64,000 nt of DNA from Mangrovibacterium sp041596335 (GTDB lineage Bacteria > Bacteroidota > Bacteroidia > Bacteroidales > Prolixibacteraceae), in NCBI RefSeq assembly GCF_041596335.1, contig NZ_JBFHIT010000021.1, positions 9,489 to 73,488 on the forward strand, written 5' to 3'. The notes beneath the pieces are model-generated. The model saw nothing but the letters and a program-made list of their open reading frames with translations, searched no databases and was not told the origin of the DNA. The position numbers were made by a program, and so were the translations under genes. How positions within the stretch are numbered: the first letter of the stretch is position 1; each line of letters opens with the position of its first letter. Below are positions 33,555-43,353 of the stretch, one piece after another.

Positions 33555-34433
33555 TTAATAAAACAGTTCATCAAACTGCAGTCGCAGAAATTTATTGACT
33601 GCAAAATAAGTTGAAAAACCGGAAATAAGCGCTCCAAAGCCCAGAACTATTAGAAATGTTAGGCTTATCGTTTGCAATTGATGAAAATCTAAAATTGACT
33701 GAAAATCTTTTTGATAAGAATAAATTAACAAAAGAATCGTCAAGTTTGCGATTATTCCACCTATAAGGCCATAAGCAACGCTCTTCAAAATAAATGGCCA
33801 CCGGATGAAAGAACGGGTTGCACCAACCAATTTCATCGTATTAATGACAAATCGCTGGCTATAGATCGAAATCCGAATGGTGTTGTTGATTAACGCGGTG
33901 AAAATAAAAAGCAGCAACAGCACAAAAACAAGAAGCAGGAAACTAATCCTTCGAACGTTTCCGTTAATAATCCGAACTAAATCGCGCTGATAATACACCT
34001 CTTTAATTTGAGGATACTCAAGAAACCGTTGCTCCAAAACAAGAAGGCTATCCTGCTCCATATAGTTGGCATAAAGCTTAACATCGATCGACGAAAAGAG
34101 CGGATTGAAGCCGAGAAAGTCAACAAAATCCTCCCCCAGCTCTTCCGCCAAAGTGGCGGCTGCATCTTCTTTATTGACAAAATGGGTTGATTTTACAAAA
34201 GGCGTAGCACGCAACATTTTCTCCAAACGAAGAATCTCCGCATCGCGAATATTGTCTTGCAAAATCAGGGTAAATCCAACATGCTCCCTCACATAGTCTG
34301 ACAAGCGACCGGCATTGAGCACCAACAACGACATGAGCCCGATTAAAAACAAAATCAGGGTAATGCTAATTGTTGCCGTCAGGTATGATCGGGTAACCCG
34401 GCGCCTAAGCTTTGTCGGACGTTTTTTGCTCAT
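33555..34433 (-). CDS. ftsX: Cell division protein FtsX
   Basis: Permease-like subunit of FtsEX, which links division to peptidoglycan hydrolase activation. From the ATG at 34433 it has 292 residues. Topology: a basic N-terminus, one helix (about 20-45), a periplasmic domain (about 50-160) with REHVGFTLILQDNIRD, then three helices and the INTMKLVGATRSFIRWPF coupling motif. The start overlaps the end of the upstream YfhO-like gene by 29 bases. The ATPase partner ftsE is not adjacent, which is usual in Bacteroidota. Confidence 0.92.
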   Translation of the reverse strand: MSKKRPTKLRRRVTRSYLTATISITLILFLIGLMSLLVLNAGRLSDYVREHVGFTLILQDNIRDAEILRLEKMLRATPFVKSTHFVNKEDAAATLAEELGEDFVDFLGFNPLFSSIDVKLYANYMEQDSLLVLEQRFLEYPQIKEVYYQRDLVRIINGNVRRISFLLLVFVLLLLFIFTALINNTIRISIYSQRFVINTMKLVGATRSFIRWPFILKSVAYGLIGGIIANLTILLLIYSYQKDFQSILDFHQLQTISLTFLIVLGFGALISGFSTYFAVNKFLRLQFDELFY

Positions 34434-36915
34434 GCTTCGATTTTCTTTTCCATTCAACAAAAATAAGCCCCGCAGCCAACAGAATCAGGATGAAAGAACT
34501 AGCCATTGATATTTTATTCCCGACAAAATAGGAAGTCGGCTCAAACTTAAACTCCACCACGTGCTCTCCTTCAGGAACAGCCATCGCGCGCAAAACGTAA
34601 TTTGCCCGCAGATATTCCACTTTTTGTCCATCAAGATAAGCATTCCAGCCTTTGGGATAATAAATCTCGGAGAACACTGCCAAACCAGAACCACCGGAAA
34701 CAGTTGCCTTATATTTCAAATAGTTGGGCTGATACGTCTGCAGTCGGATCTGCGAACTTCGGCCCGTGCCCAGGGAAACATCCTTAAGTTGATCCGCGAA
34801 ACGCTCATCGACGATCGCCTCATCTGCCGCGTCGAAATCAGCTAAAGCCCCAATCTCCTCATTGGCATCTTCAACCAATCTAACATCGTTGACAAACCAG
34901 GCATTGCCCAATGCGTGGTGGTTCTGCAAAGGCGCACTATTGGGGTCATAAATAAAATAGCGGGTGTTTAGCATATTGATCACATCAAGCGAGCCGAGCA
35001 CCGAGTCGAGCGAAGCGGGGTTCTGAAAACCACCTATCAATCGGCGCATTTCAGGATACAACTGGTGATCGAACAATTCCTGATAGCGTTCCATTTTAGC
35101 GCCATGATATCCGCCCAGCGACATGTGAAAATAGGAAGTTGAGGCATCCTGAAACGGACTCACAGTTAAATTCAACACCCTAAAATCCGGATCGGTATCC
35201 TTTATGATTTCCTGATCCGCTTTTGTTGGCACATATGGTTTCTCAACTTTCGAATTGGCTACAAAACTGGAATCATTCATGTATTTTTTATTCACCGGCC
35301 AGAGGTCGACAAGCAGAAGAACAACCCACAAAGCAAGGGCATAGCCAGCCTTTATTTTTTGCTGCAGGTATAACCAAATCACCCCGGCTGAAAGAGTCAC
35401 GAATACAAAGGCCTTTAAAGCATCCATTCGCAAAATTGAACGCCGATCATCGCGAAGTGCGCTCAACAACTGCTCGGGCCATCCGGATTGTGCCAGGCGT
35501 GCATCCGTCGGACTTCGAAAATCACCTGCAATACCCGGCAGAAGGACAAACAACAAAGTAAGTCCACCCAGAATATACCAGGTATACCTCAGCGACTTCA
35601 ACAGCTCTGCTTTTACCAGCCGCGCCAAAACCAATTCGCGAATAGCCAGCACTGCGAGTAACGCCATTGAAAAATGCTGAATGACGATGATATTTTTCAC
35701 ATCCCGGAACTTATTGTAGCCGGGAAAGTAGTCGATCATGAACTGAGCCAACAGGTTGAAATTTTTACCCAGCGAGAGCAGAAATGAAATGACAAACACG
35801 GCCAAAATCCACCATTTGTCTTTCCCCTTCACCACAAATAAACCAAAAACGAACAGGAAGAAAACAACAGCTCCGTAGTAGAATGGCGCTGCAGAAATAG
35901 GCTGAGTCCCCCAGTACATAGGCAGCGCCTGGGTCATTTGTTTCGCGGCAGTTTTCCCTTGATTTTTTTCGAGGAAGGAATAAACTTCAGATTTCTCGCC
36001 CAGCGGTTCGCTCATGCCTCCACCTTTAAAACGTGGAATGAAGGCAGTCATCGCTTCGCCCAGATCGTAACTGTAATCCAGAATATAATTTTTATCAAGT
36101 CCCGCTGTTTGGTTCTCCTCATCGACTTTCAACTCTGATTTTCCACGCGTTGAATATTGCCCATATTCATAAACGGTATACAAACGACCGAAATTGGTTC
36201 CAACCGCCAACACCAAAGCCACAACCAACAAGGCCGTTGCTTTTAGGAATTGTGGCACCGTTTTTTCCCGGATTGCGAATATTAAATAAGTTAGCCCGAT
36301 AATCAGCACCATTATTCCGGCATAATAGGTCATCTGCGGGTGGTTCGCACTAAGCATCCACGAAAGGCCTGCCGCGGTAACCAACGCTCCAACAAACGGT
36401 TTGTCGCGAAGAGCGCTTACCACCCCTCCAACCACAAGAGGCATATACATTAATGTGTGCACTTTGGTAAAATGCCCCGACTGAGTTAAAACAAAGAAAT
36501 AAGTTGCCATCCCATACATAATGCTTCCGGCCGCTGCAATCCAGGGATTTACCCCCAGTAACATACACATGACAAAGAAACAAATAAAGCCCAAGGCCAG
36601 GTATCCTGCAGGCCTTGGCAACACCGAGAAAAACGCCGACTGTATTTTACCCAACAGCTCACCACTAAATTTAACCGAAATAAGATACGCGGGCATTCCT
36701 CCAAACATACTGTTTGTCCAGAGCGCCTCTTCGCCGGTTTCGGCCCGGTAGTCGCCAATTTCTTTGGCCATCCCCTGAAAGTTTACCTGATCGGAAGCCA
36801 ATAACTTTTTACCTTGTAATTGAGGAGCGAAATAAACCAACGACAGCAATACGAAAAAGAGAATAATTGCGATTGTAACGAGAATATTGCGATTGCCTTT
36901 TATCTTTGTCATCAT
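34405..36915 (-). CDS. YfhO family membrane protein
   Basis: A very hydrophobic protein of 836 residues with about thirteen helices, one at the N-terminus, a dense block between about residues 100 and 530, and one at the C-terminus. It has a large extracytoplasmic part between about 560 and 800. The early motif LASDQVNFQGMAKEI and MFGGMPAYLIS fit the YfhO family, GT-C-like membrane proteins proposed to transfer sugars from lipid carriers during teichoic or cell-surface glycan modification. In Gram-negative Bacteroidota the substrate is unknown. It is the first gene of the ftsX/DUF3098/uppP string and is divergent from the flippase at 36984. Confidence 0.85.
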   Translation of the reverse strand: MMTKIKGNRNILVTIAIILFFVLLSLVYFAPQLQGKKLLASDQVNFQGMAKEIGDYRAETGEEALWTNSMFGGMPAYLISVKFSGELLGKIQSAFFSVLPRPAGYLALGFICFFVMCMLLGVNPWIAAAGSIMYGMATYFFVLTQSGHFTKVHTLMYMPLVVGGVVSALRDKPFVGALVTAAGLSWMLSANHPQMTYYAGIMVLIIGLTYLIFAIREKTVPQFLKATALLVVALVLAVGTNFGRLYTVYEYGQYSTRGKSELKVDEENQTAGLDKNYILDYSYDLGEAMTAFIPRFKGGGMSEPLGEKSEVYSFLEKNQGKTAAKQMTQALPMYWGTQPISAAPFYYGAVVFFLFVFGLFVVKGKDKWWILAVFVISFLLSLGKNFNLLAQFMIDYFPGYNKFRDVKNIIVIQHFSMALLAVLAIRELVLARLVKAELLKSLRYTWYILGGLTLLFVLLPGIAGDFRSPTDARLAQSGWPEQLLSALRDDRRSILRMDALKAFVFVTLSAGVIWLYLQQKIKAGYALALWVVLLLVDLWPVNKKYMNDSSFVANSKVEKPYVPTKADQEIIKDTDPDFRVLNLTVSPFQDASTSYFHMSLGGYHGAKMERYQELFDHQLYPEMRRLIGGFQNPASLDSVLGSLDVINMLNTRYFIYDPNSAPLQNHHALGNAWFVNDVRLVEDANEEIGALADFDAADEAIVDERFADQLKDVSLGTGRSSQIRLQTYQPNYLKYKATVSGGSGLAVFSEIYYPKGWNAYLDGQKVEYLRANYVLRAMAVPEGEHVVEFKFEPTSYFVGNKISMASSFILILLAAGLIFVEWKRKSKHEQKTSDKA

Positions 36916-36983
36916 TCAATAAGTGGATTTCATTTTTTTCAATGGAAGCAAAAGTAAAGAAATAATTACGGAATCGGACAAAA

Positions 36984-38468
36984 ATGGGGATTATCATAAA
37001 GCAATCAATTAAAGGAAGCATCTGGTCCTATATCGGTGTACTTATTGCCTTTGTGACCACTTCGTTTTTATACCCGAAGTTCCTGACCACCGAGCTAGTT
37101 GGATTGTTTGGCTTGCTAATTTCCTACTCGACACTATTCGGGCAAATTAGCCTGTTGGGATTTCCGGGGATTACCTCGCGCCTTTTCCCACATTTCAGAG
37201 ATCCGAGAACCAAACACCATGGTTTTTCGGCCATTGCCTTACTCATTATCCTGATCGGATTTAGTCTTTTCCTGGTGTTTTTCTTTTTGTTCTCGCCTTG
37301 GATTATCGAAAACAATCAGGAAAAGTCCAGGCTTTTTTCAGAGCACGTTTATTTGCTGATTCCGATCACCTTCTTCACCATGCTTTTCATTCAGCTCGAC
37401 ACCTATAATAAAGTTCTTTACGATGCGCTACCCGGAATCTTCCTCCAAGAATTTCTGCAGCGTTTCCTGCTATTTGGCACCACGCTCTTGTTTGCTCTGG
37501 GATGGCTGTCTGTAGCGCAACTCATCTGGGCTTTTGCAATCGCTGTTAGCTTGAAAGGAATAATTATCACCGTACTCCTGCAACAGCGAAAAGAGCTTAG
37601 CCTCAACTTGCCCCATGGTTTTGTAACCAAAGAGTTTCGACGGGAAATGGTCGATGTTGGACTATTCTCGATTATCTCAGGCTTGGGATCGATGATTATT
37701 TTCAACCTGGATAAAATTATCATCAACCAGATGTTGGATTTGGACAAAACCGGTGTTTACACCATTGCCTTTTATTTTGGCACGCTTGTGATTATCCCTT
37801 CGCGGCCACTCCTGAAAATATCGGGAACATTGATTGCGGATGCCTGGGCAAAAAATGACCTGAATAGCATCCGCGGAATCTACTACAAAAGTTGTCTGAA
37901 TCAATTTATCATTGGCGGCTTTCTCTTTTTGGGAATTTGGGCCAACATTGACAATATTCTGGAGATACTCGGACCCGACTATCAGCAATCGAAATGGGTA
38001 ATTTTCTTTGTTGGCATTGCCTATTTGTTCGACATGCTTACCGGAGCGAATGCTCAAATCATCGCATTCTCGAAGTACTATCGGGTTGCCTTTTGGTTTG
38101 TTGGCATTTTATTGGTCATTGTTCTCAGCTTGTTATTTCTACTCATCCCAATCTGGGGAATCGTTGGGGCAGCAATGGCAATTGCCGGAGGATTGTTCCT
38201 AAACAATTTGATGCGATACTTATTTCTGTTCGGCAAATTTAAGATGCAACCTTTCAATCTGAAATTTGTGACAATCCCGCTCTTTTATGTTCTCCTGTAC
38301 TATTCCATCAGCCTGATCCCGCAGTTTTCGCTCGTTCTGGATATTGCCATCCGTGGAACGGCAATCAGCCTGGCATCGCTGTGCTTTTTCTATTTTGCAC
38401 CTGTTTCAACCGAAATTAAGAGTGTTCTCGATTTAGCGTTTTCCAAAATCAAACACCCCAAGAAATAA
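36984..38468 (+). CDS. Oligosaccharide flippase (Wzx/MATE superfamily)
   Basis: A 494-residue protein with about fourteen helices, the number expected for lipid-linked oligosaccharide flippases. The first part GIIIKQSIKGSIWSYIGVL, the FPGITSRLFPHFRD loop, and the FNLDKIIINQMLDLDKTGVY segment near residue 250 are recognisable for the Polysacc_synt family. It would move O-antigen or capsule repeat units to the periplasm. A second flippase fragment of a different type is at the left edge. Glycosyltransferases and nucleotide sugar genes follow, on both strands, so this is a surface polysaccharide cluster. Confidence 0.85.
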   Translation: MGIIIKQSIKGSIWSYIGVLIAFVTTSFLYPKFLTTELVGLFGLLISYSTLFGQISLLGFPGITSRLFPHFRDPRTKHHGFSAIALLIILIGFSLFLVFFFLFSPWIIENNQEKSRLFSEHVYLLIPITFFTMLFIQLDTYNKVLYDALPGIFLQEFLQRFLLFGTTLLFALGWLSVAQLIWAFAIAVSLKGIIITVLLQQRKELSLNLPHGFVTKEFRREMVDVGLFSIISGLGSMIIFNLDKIIINQMLDLDKTGVYTIAFYFGTLVIIPSRPLLKISGTLIADAWAKNDLNSIRGIYYKSCLNQFIIGGFLFLGIWANIDNILEILGPDYQQSKWVIFFVGIAYLFDMLTGANAQIIAFSKYYRVAFWFVGILLVIVLSLLFLLIPIWGIVGAAMAIAGGLFLNNLMRYLFLFGKFKMQPFNLKFVTIPLFYVLLYYSISLIPQFSLVLDIAIRGTAISLASLCFFYFAPVSTEIKSVLDLAFSKIKHPKK

Positions 38469-38504
38469 GCCAGATCGCTGCATCAAAAAAAAAGCTAAAA
38501 CAGA

Positions 38505-39020
38505 TTAAATTCGTTCGGCATAAACGGCATAAAACCGAGGCGTTACGGCCCGAAGAATGGAACGAACTCCACCTGGCGTAAAAGGAGGAACCCACTTTTC
38601 CCGGGCGATAATTTTCCAGCCGGCTTTCTCTAAAAGCATATCAAGCTGCCAACTTTCAAATTCGTGATAATGCTGATCGTAAGGATCGACAGGATTGCGA
38701 TAGGCTTTGGCAAACCATAGTTTCAGAGGTACGGTGACCACCGCTTTTTTCGCTTTTGTTTTTTGAAGCAACGGGAAAGGGCTCACCAAATGTTCCATGA
38801 CTTCAAAGGCGGTTAGCACATCGTAATCATATTTATTGATCTCATCAGGTTCCAGATCGAAGTCGAATCCAAAAGCACTTGTCAAACGAAATCCTTCTTC
38901 TTTTAAGAAATCTGCCATGCTATTCGGCGTTCCCAAATCGAGAATCTCCAAATTCTTGTCCACATATCGGCTCATAAATTCTTTTGTTTTCTGAAACCGA
39001 AATACTTTCACTTTATTCAT
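38505..39020 (-). CDS. Class I SAM-dependent methyltransferase
   Basis: From the ATG at 39020 the product has 171 residues. The SAM-binding core has LEILDLGTPNSMADFL (motif I, with LGT replacing the more usual GxG), the DYDVLTAFEVMEHLVSPFPLLQ motif IV region, and a following beta-strand AVVTVPLKLW. This is the Methyltransf_11/Ubie-like type. The frame extends to 39089, but the region before MNKVKVFRFQ is not conserved. Located next to two glycosyltransferase genes on the same strand, it probably methylates a sugar or lipid of the surface polymer. The substrate is not predictable. Confidence 0.78.
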   Translation of the reverse strand: MNKVKVFRFQKTKEFMSRYVDKNLEILDLGTPNSMADFLKEEGFRLTSAFGFDFDLEPDEINKYDYDVLTAFEVMEHLVSPFPLLQKTKAKKAVVTVPLKLWFAKAYRNPVDPYDQHYHEFESWQLDMLLEKAGWKIIAREKWVPPFTPGGVRSILRAVTPRFYAVYAERI

Positions 39021-39093
39021 TCTGTTTGCTTTTAAATCATTCGTTATTTCATGAAGCTTCAAAACTACAGCCTCCCTACCAACTGCCAATTCA

Positions 39094-40230
39094 CTACGAA
39101 ACCGCCGAGCTTCGATCGACCAGCTTTTTCAGGTGATTTAGATATTCGTTTGCCTTATTTTCCAAGGTAAAGTTTTCAATCGTTTGCTCGGCCCGTTGAT
39201 GAATCCGCTTTCGTCCATCGGCATCCAGACTGATTGCCTCCATAAGTTTTGCCTGAATAGATTCCTGAATGGCAGCATCACATAAAAACCCATTTTCCCC
39301 ATCCTGAATAATCCCATCGATACCTTCGTTCCTCGAACCAATTACAAGGCAACCGGCAGCCATCGCTTCAAGGTAAACCAACCCAAACGTTTCCTGATAG
39401 CTAGGCAATACAAACACCTCATGTTGTTGCAGTTGCTCCATAACCTCGGCTCTCGGTAACGCCCCTGCAAAATGAACATGCTCATTCAAATCCAGCTCGT
39501 TTGTCAATCGCTTTAGCTCGTCTTTCTCGCCACCTTCACCAACAATGGTGTAATGCCAATCCGATTCAACCGACAGCTCCTTTAATGCGCGAATCACCCG
39601 ATCAATTTGCTTTCTTTTTTCCAACCGACTAACGGTGATAATCCGGGTGATCGGAGAATCTTCGGAAGTTGTCTTCATTTTCAAATAGTCGGGAGGAATA
39701 CCCGATTGAGCCAGAAATGTTTTGTCGGCATGAGACGGGAAAATCTCACTGAATTGCTTTTCGTATGATTGTGAACGACAGGCGAAACCACTGGCCTGAC
39801 GAAATACCATTTGCTGATGAAACCGGTGAAACCAGTTCTTAGCGATTTTGATATCCGACATATGAATACCGATAACAAAAGGGACTTTCAACTGTCTCGC
39901 CAAGCCGCTAAAGGTAAAATAAGAATTATACAAGTGGCAGACCACCACATCGGGTGCAAACTGAAGTTTCTTTCGCAATTTCGCGTAGCTGTAAAAGGTC
40001 CATTTGACCAGAGGAACGCGTTTAGGCTGAATAAATTCGACCTGAATATTACGCCCAATGATGAATGGCTTCTCCCGGAAAGGCTCTTTTTCGTAGGCAA
40101 AATGAGGCCGAATTACCTGAACGCAATGACCCGCTTTCTCCCATTCAAGTGCAAACTCGCGCAAAGCACCCGAACTATATCGGGCGGCAGAATCGGCAGG
40201 AAACAATTGAGTTATGAGTAAGATATTCAT
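39094..40230 (-). CDS. Family 4 glycosyltransferase
   Basis: A 378-residue GT-B enzyme. The N-terminal half starts MNILLITQLFPADSAARYS, typical for acceptor-binding domains. The C-terminal half has TVSRLEKRKQIDRVIRAL near residue 200, EGGEKDELKRL and the GT4 E-x7-E pair in SYQETFGLVYLEAMAAG near residue 285. Four bases separate its start from the stop of the next gene upstream on the same strand, so the two glycosyltransferases form an operon. The sugar specificity is unknown. Confidence 0.88.
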   Translation of the reverse strand: MNILLITQLFPADSAARYSSGALREFALEWEKAGHCVQVIRPHFAYEKEPFREKPFIIGRNIQVEFIQPKRVPLVKWTFYSYAKLRKKLQFAPDVVVCHLYNSYFTFSGLARQLKVPFVIGIHMSDIKIAKNWFHRFHQQMVFRQASGFACRSQSYEKQFSEIFPSHADKTFLAQSGIPPDYLKMKTTSEDSPITRIITVSRLEKRKQIDRVIRALKELSVESDWHYTIVGEGGEKDELKRLTNELDLNEHVHFAGALPRAEVMEQLQQHEVFVLPSYQETFGLVYLEAMAAGCLVIGSRNEGIDGIIQDGENGFLCDAAIQESIQAKLMEAISLDADGRKRIHQRAEQTIENFTLENKANEYLNHLKKLVDRSSAVS

Positions 40231-40233
40231 CGG

Positions 40234-41517
40234 CTAGCGGATTAGTTTTTCAACTAACAACCTGGTCAACTCGCGCCTCGAATAAGCCTGCGCCTTTTCT
40301 TTGCTTGCTGCAATCTGCTCACCCGACATACTCAACGTCAGAAACTGCAGCATCGCAGCTACATCGTCGTATTCAAACAGCTTTCCACACCCCGTTTCGC
40401 GAATCAACTGATCTAAATCGCCGTTAGCCGGACCAATTGCCAAAACCGGGTTACCCGATGCAAGGTATTCGAAAAACTTTCCGGTGATAATGCCTTTATT
40501 GTTTTCAACTTTGGGAATAACCAAAAGCTGCATTGATGATTTTAGCAGATAGTTAACCGACTTTCGGTGGTCGACATAGCCAACCAATTCGGTCTGAAGA
40601 GAAGGGCATTTACGCTCGACTTTAGCGGTAATTGTTGCCGGCACCTTTCCAACAAAACGCAGTAAAAGCCTGTTCTGCAAGTCAGATGGCAATGCAACCA
40701 ACGCCTCCAAAAACCCATCAATATCATACGCTTCGGAAATGGTTCCGGTGTAGGTAATCACATACTTCTCTTTTTCGGCATCTACGTGTTGCGCAAAGTC
40801 TTCTTCATCGTAACCATTCGGTATCACCATAAACTTCGATTCAGACTCGCTTCCGGATAACTTGTCGTTGAAAATGCGCTTCATATCTTCGCTCACCGTA
40901 ACAATTTGATCCGCATTTCGGAGCACTTTCAACTCCAACAACCGATCAATTCGTCGGGCCAAGGCAGTATGATAAAGCTCTTTATAATAATAAATATCCG
41001 TCCATGGATCGCGCATATCGGCAATCCACCGCACTCCAAGTTTCTTTTTCAGTTTTAAACCGATTAATTGGGTCGAATGTGGCGGACTTGTCGTGATCAC
41101 CGTTTCAATACCATTTTCGCGAATCAACTCAACAGCCTTGCGATAGGCATATCGATTCCAACCTTTTCGCGGATCGGGAATGAAAAAATTCCCCCTGATT
41201 GCCTTCGCCAGCTTCTGCATACCGGTTTCCTTCCCTTCATTGGCGAAGCCGCCATAAGGAATCTCCTTTTTACCCGACAACTTCTTATACAGGTTATACA
41301 GCTCGAACGTATCGGTACGATGAACTTCGATCGATTCAGGTACTTCTTTCACTAAACTGCTGTCGGTTTGCGCATAACTTGCCTGTACTGCATCAACCGT
41401 TAAAACAACAGGCTGAACACCAAACTCCGGAAGGTACTTGCTAAACTTCAGCCATCGCTGAACACCGGCACCTCCGCTTGGAGGCCAATAGTAGGTGATA
41501 ATTAAAACTTTCTTCAT
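40234..41517 (-). CDS. Family 4 glycosyltransferase (WPPSGGAGVQR type)
   Basis: From the ATG at 41517 it has 427 residues. The start LIITYYWPPSGGAGVQRW is the hallmark of a Bacteroidota GT4 subgroup in surface polysaccharide clusters. WIADMRDPWTDIYYY, VITYTGTISEAYD and GKFFEYLASGNPVLAIGP (donor-binding loop) follow. It is the first gene of the minus-strand operon with the other GT4 gene, and diverges from the wbpE-like gene at 41694, with promoters for both presumably in the 176-base gap. Confidence 0.88.
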   Translation of the reverse strand: MKKVLIITYYWPPSGGAGVQRWLKFSKYLPEFGVQPVVLTVDAVQASYAQTDSSLVKEVPESIEVHRTDTFELYNLYKKLSGKKEIPYGGFANEGKETGMQKLAKAIRGNFFIPDPRKGWNRYAYRKAVELIRENGIETVITTSPPHSTQLIGLKLKKKLGVRWIADMRDPWTDIYYYKELYHTALARRIDRLLELKVLRNADQIVTVSEDMKRIFNDKLSGSESESKFMVIPNGYDEEDFAQHVDAEKEKYVITYTGTISEAYDIDGFLEALVALPSDLQNRLLLRFVGKVPATITAKVERKCPSLQTELVGYVDHRKSVNYLLKSSMQLLVIPKVENNKGIITGKFFEYLASGNPVLAIGPANGDLDQLIRETGCGKLFEYDDVAAMLQFLTLSMSGEQIAASKEKAQAYSRRELTRLLVEKLIR

Positions 41518-41665
41518 TTTGGGTAACCAACCAACAAAAATAATATTGTTTCGCAACTTCCCTCAGTCAATTCAATTAAGCTTTGTTTTTTCGAACAGCT
41601 GGCTCCAAAGTCCATTCCCATTCTGAATAATCCGACCGTCAACAGGTATCTTTCACGAATTCCGT

Positions 41666-41673
41666 TATTTTTG
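41666..41673 (+). promoter_or_regulatory. Candidate -7 box for the wbp-like operon
   Basis: TATTTTTG, 20 bases before the aminotransferase ATG. Confidence 0.5.
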
Positions 41674-41693
41674 TAATCTTATTCGTTAACAGC

Positions 41694-42794
41694 ATGGAAT
41701 TTTGCGACCTCAAAAAACAATACAACGCCTATCAAAGTGAGATAGACCCGGCCATCCAGTCGGTGATTCAAAAAACGGCTTTTATACATGGCGAAGAAAT
41801 TGGTCTGTTGGAAGAAGAGCTTGCCAACTATGTAGGGGTGAAACATGCCCTCACCTGCAGCTCCGGGACCGACGCCTTGCTTCTTGCGCTGATGGCCCTT
41901 GACCTGCAACCGGGCGAAGAAGTGATTTGTCCGGCATTCAGTTTTATCGCCACAGCCAGCATGATCCGCCTGCTTAGCGGAACTCCCGTATTTGTTGACA
42001 TCTCGGCAGTCGACTTCAACATTGCGGTGGATCGGATTGAAGAAAAAATAACCGCTCGCACCAAAGCAATTTTACCGGTCTCGATGTTTGGCCAATGTGC
42101 CGACTTCGACCCGATAAACGCTTTGGCAAAAAAGTATGGCTTGTGGGTGATTGAAGATGGCGCCCAGTCGTTTGGAGCGAGCTATTTCGGAAAGAAATCC
42201 TGCTCGATGACCCATTTGGCTACAACCAGTTTTTTTCCGGCAAAACCGCTTGGGTGCTATGGCGATGGAGGTGCTATTTTCACCAATAATGACGATCTGG
42301 CCGAAAAGATACGAGTACTTCGAAATCATGGACAAGTAGCGCGATATCAACACAAAGTCATCGGCATAAACGGACGGCTGGATACCATCCAAGCTGCTGT
42401 TTTACGGGTTAAGCTGAAGCATCTGGACGAGGAGCTTGCAGCCCGGAAAAAATGGGCTCAACTCTACCAACAACTACTGCCTGCAGAGCTTCTTCTACCT
42501 GAAGTTTGCGAAAACAGGGAAAGTGTTTGGGCGCAGTTTACAATTGGCCTGGCCGATCGGGATGCTGTTCGGCAATACTTGCAGGAAAAAGGAATTCCAA
42601 CGGCAGTCCATTATCCTGTTCCGCTACCTTATCAGGAAGCTTTTGGCGATCTTTTTGATCCCGGCGAAACCTTTGAAGTATCGTCTCTTTTAGCCGACAC
42701 CGTTCTTTCTCTGCCAATGCACGCATTTTTAACTGAAGAAGAAATTCGATACGTAGCGCAAACGATAACCGATTATTTCACCCATGAAGCCTAA
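41694..42794 (+). CDS. wbpE: UDP-sugar aminotransferase (DegT/DnrJ/EryC1 family, WbpE-like)
   Basis: PLP enzyme of 366 residues. The start MEFCDLKKQYNAYQSEID, the PAFSFIATASMIRLLSGTPV segment and the catalytic lysine near residue 184 in TTSFFPAKPLGCYGDGGAIF are typical of the branch that aminates C3 of UDP-3-keto-GlcNAcA. In Pseudomonas aeruginosa WbpE works with WbpB, WbpD and WbpA, and homologues of all three follow here in one operon. The end overlaps the acetyltransferase gene by 11 bases. Other DegT enzymes use different 3- or 4-keto sugars; the context decides the assignment. Confidence 0.85.
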   Translation: MEFCDLKKQYNAYQSEIDPAIQSVIQKTAFIHGEEIGLLEEELANYVGVKHALTCSSGTDALLLALMALDLQPGEEVICPAFSFIATASMIRLLSGTPVFVDISAVDFNIAVDRIEEKITARTKAILPVSMFGQCADFDPINALAKKYGLWVIEDGAQSFGASYFGKKSCSMTHLATTSFFPAKPLGCYGDGGAIFTNNDDLAEKIRVLRNHGQVARYQHKVIGINGRLDTIQAAVLRVKLKHLDEELAARKKWAQLYQQLLPAELLLPEVCENRESVWAQFTIGLADRDAVRQYLQEKGIPTAVHYPVPLPYQEAFGDLFDPGETFEVSSLLADTVLSLPMHAFLTEEEIRYVAQTITDYFTHEA

Positions 42795-43353
42795 TTATTT
42801 CACACACCCATCAGCCTTTGTTGACGAAGGTGCCAACATTGGCGACGGCACAAAAATATGGCACTTCTGTCACGTAATGAGTGGCGCCCGGATCGGGAAC
42901 GACTGCGTGCTTGGCCAAAATGTTTATATCGGAGGAAAAGCCGTGGTTGGCAAGCGGGTGAAAATCCAAAATAATGTCAGCGTTTACGACTCGGTGATTC
43001 TTGAAGATGATGTTTTTTGCGGTCCCAGCTGTGTTTTCACAAATGTTGTCAATCCGCGTTCGTTTGTCGAACGTAAAACGGAATACCGCGAAACACGGGT
43101 TAAAAAAGGTGCTTCAATCGGAGCCAATGCCACCTTGGTATGCGGCGTTACCGTTGGCGAATATGCACTAATTGGCGCCGGCGCAGTTATCACAAAAAAT
43201 GTCAAGCCTTATGCGCTGATGGTTGGGGTTCCGGCAACACAAAAAGGATGGGTCAGCCGATCGGGAGCCATACTCAACGAAAGCTTAACATGTCCGGACA
43301 CCGGCGAACAATATAAATTGGTGAACGACCAACTTGAACGAATAGAATCATGA
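42784..43353 (+). CDS. wbpD: UDP-3-amino sugar N-acetyltransferase (WbpD-like, left-handed beta-helix)
   Basis: A 189-residue acyltransferase with hexapeptide repeats throughout (ANIGDGTKIWHFCHVMSGAR, IGNDCVLGQNVYIGGKAVVG and onward), ending with a GVPATQKGWVSRSGA tail. The WbpD/WlbB group acetylates the 3-amino group of UDP-GlcNAc3NA. It overlaps wbpE by 11 bases and its stop overlaps the dehydrogenase start by 4 bases, so translation of the three genes is coupled. Confidence 0.88.
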   Translation: MKPNYFTHPSAFVDEGANIGDGTKIWHFCHVMSGARIGNDCVLGQNVYIGGKAVVGKRVKIQNNVSVYDSVILEDDVFCGPSCVFTNVVNPRSFVERKTEYRETRVKKGASIGANATLVCGVTVGEYALIGAGAVITKNVKPYALMVGVPATQKGWVSRSGAILNESLTCPDTGEQYKLVNDQLERIES